Shown: positions 8,997 through 18,160, counted from the stretch's first letter. The stretch is DNA of 64,000 nucleotides from Paenibacillus farraposensis (GCF_020736845.1 NZ_JAFFQR010000043.1:186001-250000), one strand, 5' to 3'. The notes: generated by a model from the letters alone, not told the origin. Numbers and translations: made by a program.

Positions 8997-9407
8997 ATGA
9001 ATTTGGATAACTGCCCTCGCTGTGGAAAGCTATTTATTATGAATGTCAGAAGAATCTGCCAGAATTGTATTAAAGAAATTGAGCTTGAATATGAGAGTTG
9101 TGTCAAACATATACGTGAAAACAAAGGAATTCATATGCATGAGCTTTCGGAGGCTACTGGAGTATCCGTTAAGCAAATCACGGCATTTATACGTGAGGGA
9201 CGTATTTCCATTGCTAATGCACCCAATATGACGTACCCTTGCGAAGTATGCGGAATACTGATTCGTGAAGGACACATGTGCGATTCTTGTCGAACAAGAC
9301 TGACCAAAGACCTGCATCAGGCCGCGCGTGAAAGCAGTAATCAGGATCAAAATAACAATTTGGGTTCAGGTACCTACAGCGCAATGGATAAACTTCGTGG
9401 AATGTAG
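8997..9407 (+). CDS. yvyF: Flagellar operon protein YvyF (TIGR03826-type)
   Basis: 136 residues. An N-terminal zinc-ribbon-like pair (CPRC and CQNC), a central helix-turn-helix-like section (MHELSEATGVSVKQITAFIREGRI), and a second pair (CEVC and CDSC) match the small protein found before flgM in Bacillus late flagellar operons. Its molecular role is not well defined; the layout suggests a zinc-bound regulator. AAAGGAG lies 11 bases before the ATG. Confidence 0.85.
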   Translation: MNLDNCPRCGKLFIMNVRRICQNCIKEIELEYESCVKHIRENKGIHMHELSEATGVSVKQITAFIREGRISIANAPNMTYPCEVCGILIREGHMCDSCRTRLTKDLHQAARESSNQDQNNNLGSGTYSAMDKLRGM

Positions 9408-9437
9408 TACAGGGGAATTAAAAACGTATTCAGCTAT

Positions 9438-9464
9438 TCAAAAAGTTTCAAATACCGCCGATAT
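9438..9464 (+). promoter_or_regulatory. SigD-type promoter upstream of flgM
   Basis: The -10 element GCCGATAT at 9457-9464 matches the SigD consensus. TCAA lies exactly 15 bases upstream. It would transcribe flgM-flgN-flgK-flgL-yviE. Confidence 0.75.
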
Positions 9465-9602
9465 TCTTTATAGAGCTTATCGGTTTTTTATTTTTGGCAA
9501 CCATGCACAAAATAAAGAAGTAAGGCATAATACGAACCATGTTCGACGCTATGTCGTCTGATACATTCTGACCATATCAAATAACTAAGGAAGGTGGAAG
9601 TT

Positions 9603-9878
9603 ATGAAAATTAACGAGACCAACCGCATCGGAGCGATTAATCCATACCAGCGTAATATGGAAACAGGACGCCAGGAGGAGCAAAAGAAGTCTCGTCGCAA
9701 GGATGAGGTCTCCATTTCCCCGGAAGCAATGGAAATGCTGAATCGCAGCAGCGATACAGACCGGGTTAAAAAGATTCAGGAGCTTAAGCAGCAAGTGGTT
9801 TCTGGAACTTACCGCGTGGATGCAGACAAAATTGCAGATAAGCTGTTGCCTTACTTCAAGCAGTCTTCCGAAAGCTAG
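9603..9878 (+). CDS. flgM: Anti-sigma factor FlgM (anti-SigD)
   Basis: Binds SigD and keeps late flagellar genes off until the hook-basal body is complete. The protein has 91 residues with the family layout: the N-terminal INETNRIGAINPY, a basic middle, and the C-terminal sigma-binding helices (VSISPEAMEML, then DRVKKIQELKQQV and VDADKIADKLLPYF). I chose the ATG at 9603 because AGGAAGG ends eight bases before it; the upstream GTG at 9594 overlaps that ribosome site. Confidence 0.93.
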   Translation: MKINETNRIGAINPYQRNMETGRQEEQKKSRRKDEVSISPEAMEMLNRSSDTDRVKKIQELKQQVVSGTYRVDADKIADKLLPYFKQSSES

Positions 9879-9890
9879 GTGAAGTAAAAT

Positions 9891-10391
9891 ATGCCTTTAG
9901 AGCGGCTGATTGATGTGCTGGAGCAGCTAGACCAAAAGCATCTTATCTTGTTGGAACTGGCGAAAAGCAAAAAAAAGATTGTCATGGAAAATGATATAAA
10001 CAGCCTGGTTCAGCATTTGAAGCAGGAGTCCAGGCTTCTTAAACAGGTGGAGGAGCTGGAGGAAGCTCGTATGGAGGTTTCGTATGAGCTTCTTCGTGAA
10101 CGTGGTATTAGGTCTCAGCTAAATTTGACTATAACCGAGCTGGCACGTCTTGTCTTTGATCCTGAAGATAAGAACAAACTTCTGAGTGTGCAGAGCCGCT
10201 TATCCCATACCCTTTCAGAATTAAAGGAAGTTAATGCAATCAATCAAAAGCTCATCGAGCAATCGTTGGTGTTTATTGACTACTCGCTAGATCTTCTTGT
10301 AGGTCGTCCTAATCAGGAGATGACTTATATGCATCCAGATCAGAAAAGTAATCAACTCGCACGACCTGGATTGCTCGACACTAAGGCTTGA
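9891..10391 (+). CDS. flgN: Flagellar chaperone FlgN
   Basis: 166 residues, almost entirely helical with heptad-like patterns (LEQLDQKHLILLELAKSKKKIV, EESRLLKQVEELEEAR). It fits the FlgN/YvyG export chaperone for the hook-filament junction proteins FlgK and FlgL, encoded immediately downstream. Starts 12 bases after flgM. Confidence 0.88.
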   Translation: MPLERLIDVLEQLDQKHLILLELAKSKKKIVMENDINSLVQHLKQESRLLKQVEELEEARMEVSYELLRERGIRSQLNLTITELARLVFDPEDKNKLLSVQSRLSHTLSELKEVNAINQKLIEQSLVFIDYSLDLLVGRPNQEMTYMHPDQKSNQLARPGLLDTKA

Positions 10392-10409
10392 TACGAGGAG
10401 GAGAATAGA

Positions 10410-11978
10410 GTGCCATCCACATTTCATTCCATAGAAACAGCTAAAAGAAGCCTTTTTACACAAACTGCAGCTTTAAATACAACAGGACACAACATAGCTA
10501 ATGCCAATACAGAAGGCTATACACGACAAACGGTTAAGATGAGAGCTTCTATACCGATGGAAGCTTATGGTATTAACCGCTCTAATGTGCCTGGCCAGTT
10601 GGGAACAGGTGTTGAATTTGATGCTATTGAACGCATTCGTGAAAAGTTCTTGGACAGTCAGTATCGCGGAGAAAATACTGAGCTGGGCAGTTGGACGATT
10701 CGAAGTAATACACTTGATAAGCTACAACAGATTATGAATGAGCCGTCCGACACAGGGATTCGAAAGGTTGTAGATAACTTTTATAAATCTTGGTCTGACT
10801 TAAGCAAAGACCCAGAAAGTGTGACTGCACGAACTATTGTTAAAGAAAATGCACTTGCATTGACTGATGCAATGAATCATATGAGTAAACAGTTAAGCAA
10901 TTTATCTGCAGATTTAACCTCAAATGTAGAGGCTAAGGCTAGTGAGCTGCAAAGCTATGTAAACTCCATAGCGGATCTGAACCAATCAATTACTAAAATT
11001 GAAGGATTGGGGGATAACGCCAACGACCTTCGTGACCAACGTGATTTGATCGTCGATAAAATCTCGAAAATCGTTAATATAACGGTGACTGATACCGATC
11101 AAGGGTACAATGTCAATATGGGTGGTCAAGCGCTAGTAGCTGGATTTACACCGACGACTGGAATTAACGGTGCGTTTTTGCAAGCTGCTTTTGCTTCCAA
11201 TGATTTGCAAGGTGGCGAAGTACATGGAATGATTTTCTCCAGAGATCAATTTGTAGCAGATTATACTGCCCAAATGGATAACCTCGCCAACACATTGGCG
11301 ACCGGTGATATTTCTGTAACGCTGCCTAAAGGCTCGGTATTGCCAGAAGGCACTGTACTGAACGGAGTGACGTATACAGGGACCAACCGCACACTTCAAT
11401 CGGATTTAACAGTTACGGTTAAAGGTCTTAATGGTCTGCACCAACTGGGTTATACCCAAGAAGGCAAAGATGCTAGCGGCAACATGGTTGCAGGTAAACC
11501 TTTTTTTGTTGCTTCAAATAATGGCGGGACGATAACGGCAGGCAACATTACGTTAAATACTGCTATAGTAGATAATCCTAACGCTATTGCATCATCCCTT
11601 CGTGTAACAGGTACTGCTCCTACTGAGGAATTGGTTAAAGGTAATAATACAGTGGCATCCCTGATGGCCAATTTAAAATTAAACAATTTCACTTCTGTTT
11701 CTACAGGGAATACGGCTACTATTGACAGCTTGTTCAGCTCTATGGTTGGTCAGTTGGGTATACAGGCTCAAGAGGCAACAAGACAGACACAAAACTCGAC
11801 AGCCCTCGTATCTCAGGTAGAAACTATGCGTCAATCCGTGAGCGGTGTTTCGCTGGATGAAGAAATGTCCAATATGATCAAGTTTCAGCATGCCTACAGT
11901 GCTGCTGCTCGGTTTATGACCACATTCGATCAATTATTGGATAAATTAATTAACTCCACAGGTCTAGTGGGAAGATAA
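10410..11978 (+). CDS. flgK: Flagellar hook-associated protein 1 FlgK
   Basis: First hook-filament junction protein, exported by the flagellar type III system. The 522 residues start at a GTG behind GAGGAGGAG. The N-terminal motif ALNTTGHNIANANTEGYTRQ is diagnostic of FlgK and rod/hook proteins. The C-terminal SGVSLDEEMSNMIKFQHAYSAAARFMTTFDQLLDKLI forms the matching coiled-coil. The middle (about residues 200-430) is the variable surface-exposed part. Confidence 0.96.
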   Translation: MPSTFHSIETAKRSLFTQTAALNTTGHNIANANTEGYTRQTVKMRASIPMEAYGINRSNVPGQLGTGVEFDAIERIREKFLDSQYRGENTELGSWTIRSNTLDKLQQIMNEPSDTGIRKVVDNFYKSWSDLSKDPESVTARTIVKENALALTDAMNHMSKQLSNLSADLTSNVEAKASELQSYVNSIADLNQSITKIEGLGDNANDLRDQRDLIVDKISKIVNITVTDTDQGYNVNMGGQALVAGFTPTTGINGAFLQAAFASNDLQGGEVHGMIFSRDQFVADYTAQMDNLANTLATGDISVTLPKGSVLPEGTVLNGVTYTGTNRTLQSDLTVTVKGLNGLHQLGYTQEGKDASGNMVAGKPFFVASNNGGTITAGNITLNTAIVDNPNAIASSLRVTGTAPTEELVKGNNTVASLMANLKLNNFTSVSTGNTATIDSLFSSMVGQLGIQAQEATRQTQNSTALVSQVETMRQSVSGVSLDEEMSNMIKFQHAYSAAARFMTTFDQLLDKLINSTGLVGR

Positions 11979-12044
11979 GAATGGGGATTAAATATCTTGT
12001 GTTTATAGGTACAAGTGGATATTTAATTACGGGGGGATATGATT

Positions 12045-12965
12045 ATGCGAATTACTAACAATATGCTGAGCTCACAGCTTATGCTGAATTTGAATCGAAA
12101 TTCCGAGCGTATGAATAATACGCAGAACCAGCTGGCGACCGGACGCAAGCTGAACAAGCCCTCTGATGATCCTGTAGGCATTACGTATTCCTTGAGGTAC
12201 CGGTCTGAACTATCTTCAAATGATCAATACCAGCGGAATGTGGACAGCGCCGTGTCGTGGCTTGATTTTAATGATACGGTAATGGACCAGGCCGGCCAAA
12301 TTATGCAGAGAGTACGTGAACTAACGGTGCAGGCCTCCACGGAAACCAACCCACAGTCTGCTTTGGATAGCATTAACAAAGAAATTGGTCAGCTTAAGGA
12401 ACAAATGATTGATGTTATGAACAGCCAATTGAACGGGAAATATATATTTAATGGTCAAACCTATGACAAGAAACCGTACGATTTTCCTTTGAATGCTGAT
12501 AATACGCATGATACATCTGGAGCAGCGTCCGTTGTTACGGATACAGGAAGTGTTAATTTTATAGTGGGTGAACATGTTTCTTTGCCCATTAATGTAACCG
12601 GTAATGAAGTCGTAGGAACAAGTACGGATGCCGACAATTTATTTACTATTTTTAATCAGTTATCTGCAGCCTTGGCAAGTGGTAACATTAAAGGAAGCGG
12701 GGATCAATTAGCTAATATTGATACACGGGTAGATAAAATGCTAAAGGTCCGGTCTGAAATGGGTGCTAAATCCAACCGTGTTGAACTAATGCAAAGTCGT
12801 TTAAAGGATCTGGAAGTGAACTTAACGGACTTGCAGTCTAAGACGGAAGATGCGGATTACGCCGAGCTTTTAATGAACTCCAAAATTCAAGAGAATATAT
12901 ATAATGCTTCCTTGTCAGCGGGAGCGAAAATAATATCTCCATCATTAATGGATTTCTTAAGATAG
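12045..12965 (+). CDS. flgL: Flagellar hook-associated protein 3 FlgL
   Basis: Second junction protein, 306 residues and flagellin-like. The N-terminus RITNNMLSSQLMLNLN, then TQNQLATGRKLNKPSDDPVG, and a C-terminal helix ending in SPSLMDFLR are typical. GGGGGG lies 8 bases before the ATG at 12045. The in-frame ATG at 12039 is only two bases from that site and is less likely. It follows flgK after 66 bases. Confidence 0.95.
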   Translation: MRITNNMLSSQLMLNLNRNSERMNNTQNQLATGRKLNKPSDDPVGITYSLRYRSELSSNDQYQRNVDSAVSWLDFNDTVMDQAGQIMQRVRELTVQASTETNPQSALDSINKEIGQLKEQMIDVMNSQLNGKYIFNGQTYDKKPYDFPLNADNTHDTSGAASVVTDTGSVNFIVGEHVSLPINVTGNEVVGTSTDADNLFTIFNQLSAALASGNIKGSGDQLANIDTRVDKMLKVRSEMGAKSNRVELMQSRLKDLEVNLTDLQSKTEDADYAELLMNSKIQENIYNASLSAGAKIISPSLMDFLR

Positions 12966-12982
12966 GTTAAGGAGGGGGATAG

Positions 12983-13552
12983 ATGGCCATCATTCCAACA
13001 CTTCAGATCCGGCAAACTCCGGCTATCCTGCATATTGATGCAGACCCTGGGCAGTATTCGATTCGGCAGCCTTCGGCTGATATGGAATTAACGACACGAC
13101 GTGCTCAACTGGAAATCCGCCAGTACAATCCACAGCTTACGATAGATCAAAGTGCTGCCTTTGCTGCATATAACGGAGGCAACTATCTGAAGATGAATAA
13201 TCGAATCTATTCAGGGTTGCCGCAAATTTTATTACAAGCAATTGCCCATAAGGTGGAGCAAGGCAACCGGATGGCAGCGATTCATATTCCAGGGAATACT
13301 GTAGCCAATGTCTTTGGAACGGATACAGAAACACATGTTCTTCCTGAATTTAGAGAGGCTGCATCTATGGATAATGTGGATATTCATATTGAAACACGTG
13401 CACCTGATATTACATATACACCTGCTGTATCGGAAATGCATGTGACCGTTAATCATCCCGAGATTGAGTATACTCCAGGGAAACTGGAGATTTATATGCA
13501 GCAGTATCCATCGGTGGCCTATATTCCGCCAGAAATTGATGTTACGATGTGA
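12983..13552 (+). CDS. yviE: YviE-like flagellar operon protein (DUF6470-type)
   Basis: 189 residues with no signal peptide or membrane segment. The pattern is repetitive beta: short runs such as LQIRQTPAILHIDADPGQYSIRQPSADMEL recur, and the C-terminus repeats an IEYTP / ITYTP / VAYIPPEID motif about every 20-25 residues. It occupies the place of B. subtilis yviE between flgL and fliW. The biochemical role is unknown. It is followed by a terminator. Confidence 0.8.
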   Translation: MAIIPTLQIRQTPAILHIDADPGQYSIRQPSADMELTTRRAQLEIRQYNPQLTIDQSAAFAAYNGGNYLKMNNRIYSGLPQILLQAIAHKVEQGNRMAAIHIPGNTVANVFGTDTETHVLPEFREAASMDNVDIHIETRAPDITYTPAVSEMHVTVNHPEIEYTPGKLEIYMQQYPSVAYIPPEIDVTM

Positions 13553-13562
13553 AATAAGTTAA

Positions 13563-13604
13563 GGTTATAGAGGAGATGTTTAAGCCGTCTATAGCCTTTT
13601 TTTT
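13563..13604 (+). terminator. Rho-independent terminator after yviE
   Basis: GGTTATAGA pairs with TCTATAGCC (one G-U pair), followed by eight T. It would end the flgM-yviE transcript before fliW. Confidence 0.8.
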
Positions 13605-13647
13605 GTAGTGAAGTGTATATATCTGATTAAATATTGGAGGAATATCT

Positions 13648-14100
13648 GTGATTATCTCGACATCTATTTGGGGTGACATCGAAGTTGATGAAAAAGAAAT
13701 ATATCGTTTTGAAAAAGGAATTCCGGGATTTGAAGAGACGACTGAATTTGTGTTGCTTGATCAGAACGAAGCCCCCTTTTACTACCTCCAGTCTCTTCAG
13801 CAGAAGGAACTTTCTTTTGTCTTGGTGGACCCTTTTATCTTTTATCCTGAATACGAATTCGAGCTCCCGGATAGCGAAGCGGAAGAACTGGAGATTGAAT
13901 CTAATTTAGTCGTTCGCAGCATACTAACATTACATGAGCAGGTAGAAAACTCAACGATTAATCTATTGGCACCTTTGGTGTTCAATCCAGATAACAGGCA
14001 AGCCAAGCAGGTTATTTTGCATCAGACCACATATCAGCCCAGACATTCACTGCAACCCGTTAAGAAAGACGAAACCGTCCGTTCAAAGGAAGGTGAATAA
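13648..14100 (+). CDS. fliW: Flagellar assembly factor FliW
   Basis: 150 residues, GTG start behind TTGGAGG. The FliW pattern is clear: [23 protein letters not shown], then [21 protein letters not shown], and a C-terminal [20 protein letters not shown]. FliW binds CsrA and is displaced by flagellin, so it couples flagellin export to hag translation. Both partner genes lie immediately downstream (csrA after 2 bases, hag after ~390 bases). Confidence 0.95.
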   Translation: MIISTSIWGDIEVDEKEIYRFEKGIPGFEETTEFVLLDQNEAPFYYLQSLQQKELSFVLVDPFIFYPEYEFELPDSEAEELEIESNLVVRSILTLHEQVENSTINLLAPLVFNPDNRQAKQVILHQTTYQPRHSLQPVKKDETVRSKEGE

Positions 14101-14102
14101 TC

Positions 14103-14342
14103 ATGCTTGTACTTTCGCGTAAGAAAGGCGAGTCCATTATCATTCAGGATCATATTGAGGTCACGGTACTCGGAGTAGAGGGCGATACCGTTCGTATAGG
14201 GATTTCAGCACCCAAGCAGATGGACATCTTTCGCAAGGAAATCTATTTATCTATTCAAGAGTCCAATCGTGAATCTACGGCCCATACGCAGTTAAATTTG
14301 GACGCTCTACGCAAGATGATAAATAAAAATAACGAAAAATAA
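14103..14342 (+). CDS. csrA: Translational regulator CsrA
   Basis: RNA-binding dimer that represses hag translation, 79 residues. The N-terminus [20 protein letters not shown] with [26 protein letters not shown] is the standard CsrA fold. The C-terminal tail ([14 protein letters not shown]) is the extension through which FliW binds in Bacillus. The gene is translationally linked to fliW by a 2-base gap. Confidence 0.97.
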   Translation: MLVLSRKKGESIIIQDHIEVTVLGVEGDTVRIGISAPKQMDIFRKEIYLSIQESNRESTAHTQLNLDALRKMINKNNEK

Positions 14343-14361
14343 AAAAAATTCTAAAATGCTA

Positions 14362-14388
14362 TTAAAAGATCGACGAGATTGTCGATAT
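14362..14388 (+). promoter_or_regulatory. SigD-type promoter of hag
   Basis: GTCGATAT at 14381-14388 is a one-mismatch SigD -10 element. TTAA lies 15 bases upstream, or TAAA 14 bases upstream. The resulting leader of ~95 bases contains the CsrA-type sites. Confidence 0.6.
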
Positions 14389-14450
14389 ATATAGTACAAG
14401 CTATTGCGGAGGGGCGGCCGACTTCAACGGATAGCTTTAACAACAAAAAA

Positions 14451-14484
14451 CCACATGGATGTGGGACATTTACCTTCAGGGAGG
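14451..14484 (+). promoter_or_regulatory. Two CsrA-binding sites in the hag leader
   Basis: Site 1: CCACA-TGGA-TGTGG (14451-14464) is a hairpin presenting GGA in the loop and contains ACATGGATGT, a near-exact CsrA consensus. Site 2: CAGGGAGG (14477-14484) carries GGA inside the hag ribosome site. This matches the two-site arrangement by which CsrA blocks hag translation in B. subtilis. Confidence 0.75.
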
Positions 14485-14493
14485 AAATTTAAA

Positions 14494-15309
14494 ATGATTA
14501 TCAATCACAATATCTCTGCAATGAACACTGCTCGTCAATTGAATGCAAACACTGCTAACACAAACAAAGCAATTGAAAAAATGTCTTCCGGTCTTCGTAT
14601 CGTCCGCGCTGGTGACGATGCTGCTGGTCTGGCAATTTCCGAAAAAATGCGTGGTCAAATCCGTGGTTTGGATATGGCTTCCAAGAATGCTCAAGATGGC
14701 ATTTCCTTGATCCAAACAGCTGAGGGTGCATTGAACGAAACTCACTCCATTCTGCAACGTGTTCGTGAGCTGGCTGTACAATCAGCGAATGATACGAACA
14801 CTAATGCTGACCGTGCTGAACTTCAAAAAGAAGTAGCTGAGTTGAATAAAGAAGTAACACGTATCTCCACAGATACTGAGTTCAATACTAAAAAATTGTT
14901 GGATGGTGCTGGAATCAGTAGCGCAGTGTTCCAAATTGGTGCGAACACAAACCAAGCAATTACATTGTCAATTGGAAACATGAGTGCTGCATCTTTAGGT
15001 ATTAATGCTGTTAATATTTCTACTCAAACAGGTGCGAATGCTGCACTTGCGTCTTTGGACGCAGCTATTACATCGGTATCTGCTGAGCGTTCTAAACTGG
15101 GTGCTTACCAAAACCGTTTGGAGCACACAATCAACAACTTGGGAACCACTTCCGAGAACCTGTCTGCTGCTGAATCCCGTGTTCGTGACGCAGACATGGC
15201 GAAAGAAATGATGAACCAAACGAAGAACAACATTCTTGCACAAGCTTCCCAAGCAATGTTGGCTCAAGCAAACCAACAACCGCAAGCAGTACTTCAATTG
15301 CTTCGTTAA
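14494..15309 (+). CDS. hag: Flagellin
   Basis: Filament subunit, 271 residues and therefore a short flagellin with a minimal central domain. The conserved N-terminal D0/D1 part starts MIINHNISAMNTARQ and includes KMSSGLRIVRAGDDAAGLAISEKM. The C-terminal D1/D0 part ends with TKNNILAQASQAMLAQANQQ and LLR. The middle (about residues 160-215) is rich in Ser, Thr and Asn, so there are many possible O-glycosylation sites. The ATG at 14494 follows GGGAGG by 9 bases; longer in-frame starts upstream lie within the regulatory leader. Codon use is strongly biased, as expected for an abundant protein. Confidence 0.97.
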   Translation: MIINHNISAMNTARQLNANTANTNKAIEKMSSGLRIVRAGDDAAGLAISEKMRGQIRGLDMASKNAQDGISLIQTAEGALNETHSILQRVRELAVQSANDTNTNADRAELQKEVAELNKEVTRISTDTEFNTKKLLDGAGISSAVFQIGANTNQAITLSIGNMSAASLGINAVNISTQTGANAALASLDAAITSVSAERSKLGAYQNRLEHTINNLGTTSENLSAAESRVRDADMAKEMMNQTKNNILAQASQAMLAQANQQPQAVLQLLR

Positions 15310-15322
15310 TTTTTTGACTGAA

Positions 15323-15357
15323 AGAGTTACTGAGAATTTCTCAGTAACTCTTTTTTT
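15323..15357 (+). terminator. Strong terminator of hag
   Basis: AGAGTTACTGAGAA pairs with TTCTCAGTAACTCT as a nearly continuous stem and runs into seven T. Confidence 0.92.
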
Positions 15358-15439
15358 GTTCAAAGCCCAATTAAAAGCCTCCAGTCGCCAGTAAACGCAC
15401 AACCAAACACCTCTTTCTAAGCATGGACCTATTTTGTTT

Positions 15440-15619
15440 TTTACTATTCTTCTCATAAGAAATTCTAACTAAAGCACAGGAGTTTACCGATATAAATAGT
15501 AAATACATTATATTCGCAAATGCGAAATGTTTACTATTCTTCTCATAAGAAATTCTAACTAAAGCACGGGAGTTTACCGATATAAATAGTAAATACATTA
15601 TATTCGTAAATGCGAAATG
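15440..15619 (+). repeat. Tandem duplication of a 90-base promoter-like unit
   Basis: Two adjacent 90-base copies (15440-15529 and 15530-15619) differ at about two internal positions (A/G at 15478/15568 and C/T at 15517/15607). Each contains ACCGATAT, the same kind of -10 element seen before flaG, preceded by CTAACTAAAG. Each ends with the palindrome TTCGCAAATGCGAA, or its one-base variant. The second copy runs into the ribosome site of the glycosyltransferase gene. It looks like a recently duplicated regulatory region. Confidence 0.85.
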
Positions 15620-15633
15620 AGAGGAAATGCATG

Positions 15634-17508
15634 ATGAAAACTATCGCGTTATGTATGATTGTAAAAAACGAGCAGGAGTATCTTAGAAGATGCTTGGACA
15701 GCGTAAAAGATAAAGTACATCAAATTATTATTGTGGATACCGGATCAACAGATGATACGATCTCAATCGCTAAAGAATATACAAGTGATATTTTTCAGAT
15801 AGAATGGACTAATGATTTTTCGGCAGCTCGCAATGAATCGATTAAGCATGCGAAAACTGATTATATTTTAATACTGGACGCAGATGAATACTTGGAGGCA
15901 AATTCTAATTTATTGGAGGAAATAGAATCTGGAGCGGATTATTATTTCACAAAAATATATAATGTTATGTCATCTGATAGAGGGCTAACTCATTTAGCTA
16001 TTCGTATTTTTGCCAACAATAAGGGCCTGCATTATAGTAATCGTCTTCATGAGCACTTAAACACGATGGAACAAAAAGATAAATTAAAGGAAGCATATGC
16101 TAAGCTGACTATTTTCCATACTGGCTACACAGATGAAATGGTGGAAAACAGAAAGAAGGGAAATAGAAATTTAGCTCTTATGTTAAAAGAGGTGGAAGAG
16201 AATCCTACTTTCTATAACCTTTTTAATATGGGAAGGACGTTCATGTGGGTGGGAGAACATGAAAAGGCAATCAAGTACTTGCAGAGAGCGTACCCTTTAA
16301 GCAAAGAGTTTACAATTGCTCCAGATCTTATTTCCACATTATGTAGAAGTTTAGGTGAGTTAAAGAGATATGAAGAGGCCCTGATTATATTAAAAGACGC
16401 CACGACAATTTATCCTGATGAAGTAGATTTAATTCATCTTCAGGCGCTGTTTTATATGGAAATTAACTACTATAAAGATGCAATAGCGAAAATGTATAAA
16501 TGCCTTGAAGTGGGTGATCGAGGTATTACAGTCACTGAAGGCAACGGCAGCCATATTGCACATTTTAGACTCGCAGAATTGTATGAATTACGAAACGATT
16601 TGATGAAGAGCTATGAGCATATTTCAGAAGCTTTCAAACTGAAAAATGATTTTCTGCCAGTTATGGGGAAATATTTTAGAATTTTAGAGAAAGCCAATGT
16701 TCCCTTAGAAGAAGTATTTTCAAGTACAAAACAGTTGTATCCAATATCAAACAGTGGACAGCTAGAGAAGCTATTAGGAGTGGTGTATCATTTAAGAAAC
16801 CCCCTCTTGCAAAGATATCTGTTGGAATATAACGTGACTGTTCAAGATAATGTTATGGCTACTGCGCGACAATACGCTAGGGATTATGATGGAGCGAAAG
16901 CCTTATGGTTGCAAATCGCGGATGTGGATGAGCAAAATGGAGAGGACATTTTATTGTTATCCATTATCCTCAAAGATGAAGCTCTATTTGAAAGGTTCAA
17001 ATCATTGCTTAATCTAAGCCAAAAGGAACAAAAAAGCTTAAACAAAATCGTGATGAATGAACCTTCTCGGGAAGTTAAGTTAACATCACATCTTGAGAAT
17101 ATATTAGAGAGAGCACTGATACATCTAATTCGTTTACAGGAGTTTGAAACATTTGAAATGATACTGGATTATTTGTGGCAAGGCGGCGTTGATGTAAAAG
17201 TTAAAGCTTGTGAGCACCTTGTGGCCTATGGCTTCAAAGAGATAGCTATCGATCTATTGGTTAAACTGTTTGAACAATATCCAAAAAATGTGAGAATTAT
17301 CGAGTTATTAGGTGATATCTGTCTTAGCTCTGAATATTTCCAAGATGCACAGCTTTTCTATACTAAACTGCTAGAACTTCGCCCTGATTATAGCTCATTT
17401 GAAAGAGCATATTTATTATCAGAAAAGATTGGTGATAAAGAGAGTTCTTTTAATCTCAAAGAGAGCATTAAACTGAAGTTTACTCTTTCTTCGTGGGTAA
17501 TGAATTAA
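15634..17508 (+). CDS. Family 2 glycosyltransferase with TPR tail (probable flagellin glycosyltransferase)
   Basis: 624 residues. The GT2 domain fills roughly the first 200: IALCMIVKNEQEYLRRCLDSV, IIIVDTGSTDDT, and the metal-binding LDADEYL near residue 90. The remainder is helical with TPR-like repeats (for example EHEKAIKYLQRAYPLSKEF). SunS-like and flagellin glycosyltransferases share this layout, where TPRs hold the protein substrate. I prefer the ATG at 15634 (or 15631) because GAGAGG lies 6-9 bases before; the frame is also open from an ATG at 15610. Its place directly after hag suggests it modifies flagellin. AT-rich compared with flanking flagellar genes. Confidence 0.82.
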   Translation: MKTIALCMIVKNEQEYLRRCLDSVKDKVHQIIIVDTGSTDDTISIAKEYTSDIFQIEWTNDFSAARNESIKHAKTDYILILDADEYLEANSNLLEEIESGADYYFTKIYNVMSSDRGLTHLAIRIFANNKGLHYSNRLHEHLNTMEQKDKLKEAYAKLTIFHTGYTDEMVENRKKGNRNLALMLKEVEENPTFYNLFNMGRTFMWVGEHEKAIKYLQRAYPLSKEFTIAPDLISTLCRSLGELKRYEEALIILKDATTIYPDEVDLIHLQALFYMEINYYKDAIAKMYKCLEVGDRGITVTEGNGSHIAHFRLAELYELRNDLMKSYEHISEAFKLKNDFLPVMGKYFRILEKANVPLEEVFSSTKQLYPISNSGQLEKLLGVVYHLRNPLLQRYLLEYNVTVQDNVMATARQYARDYDGAKALWLQIADVDEQNGEDILLLSIILKDEALFERFKSLLNLSQKEQKSLNKIVMNEPSREVKLTSHLENILERALIHLIRLQEFETFEMILDYLWQGGVDVKVKACEHLVAYGFKEIAIDLLVKLFEQYPKNVRIIELLGDICLSSEYFQDAQLFYTKLLELRPDYSSFERAYLLSEKIGDKESSFNLKESIKLKFTLSSWVMN

Positions 17509-17649
17509 GGCCTTTTTTAGATTTTTACTCTTGCTCGATGGAATCACGAATAGTTTTGGGTGAAACTATTATGCCCCCCACTATTTCCCTTTAACTAAGG
17601 GGCCATTTCTGTAATGAATTAATATTAGATTTGAACAAAAGAGTACCTC

Positions 17650-18160
17650 CTGTTCGGAAAGGATTGATGTGCTCCAATACCCGCGAGGGACTGGAGCAAC
17701 GGGGGCAGTGGATGGAGGAGCTTCAAAGGGAGCATACCAAAGACGGACGTCATCTTCGGCATCGAGCCCATCGGACACTACTGATTTGCGCTGGCTGAAT
17801 ATTAAGGATGAGAAGGCACCCCACTGGTTATTGTCAATCCGCATCACGTGCATAACAGCAAAGAACTGGAGGACAATTCACCCGCAAAAAATGACTATAA
17901 AGATGCAAGGGTCATAGCCGACTTGGTGCGAAACGGGAGGTACAGCGAACCTAACTGTCGACGAGTATCTATGCGGATCTACGGATTTTCATGAGTCTTC
18001 GGGAGAAGATCATGGTGAACTTCGGAAAGGTGATGCAAAGACGTGTGTAAAATTGGCTGGATCGCTCCTTTCCAAGAATACGCAGAGATATTTGAAAACT
18101 GGAAGAGGAAAGCCTAGCTCATTACGCTGGGCGTGTTTCCTACGCTAAGTGAAATTGTAG
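17650..18160 (+). pseudogene. Decayed IS110-family transposase
   Basis: Pieces of an IS110-type DEDD transposase are readable in shifting frames: NTREGLEQ and WMEELQREHTKD (about 17670-17745), then after a one-base shift DVIFGIEPIGHY (to ~17780) followed by stops. Next come VIVNPHHVHNSKELEDNSPAKNDYKDARVIADLVRNGRYSEPN in pieces (about 17825-17955), LRIFMSLREKIMVNFGKVMQRRV (to ~18045) and KASLITLGVFPTLSEIV (to 18160). The C-terminal half and both ends are missing. Frameshifts and stops show it is inactive. Confidence 0.8.

Noticed and set aside
15510..15619. CRISPR-like or multi-copy repeat array before the glycosyltransferase
   Set aside because: There are only two copies, directly adjacent without spacers; it is a simple tandem duplication.
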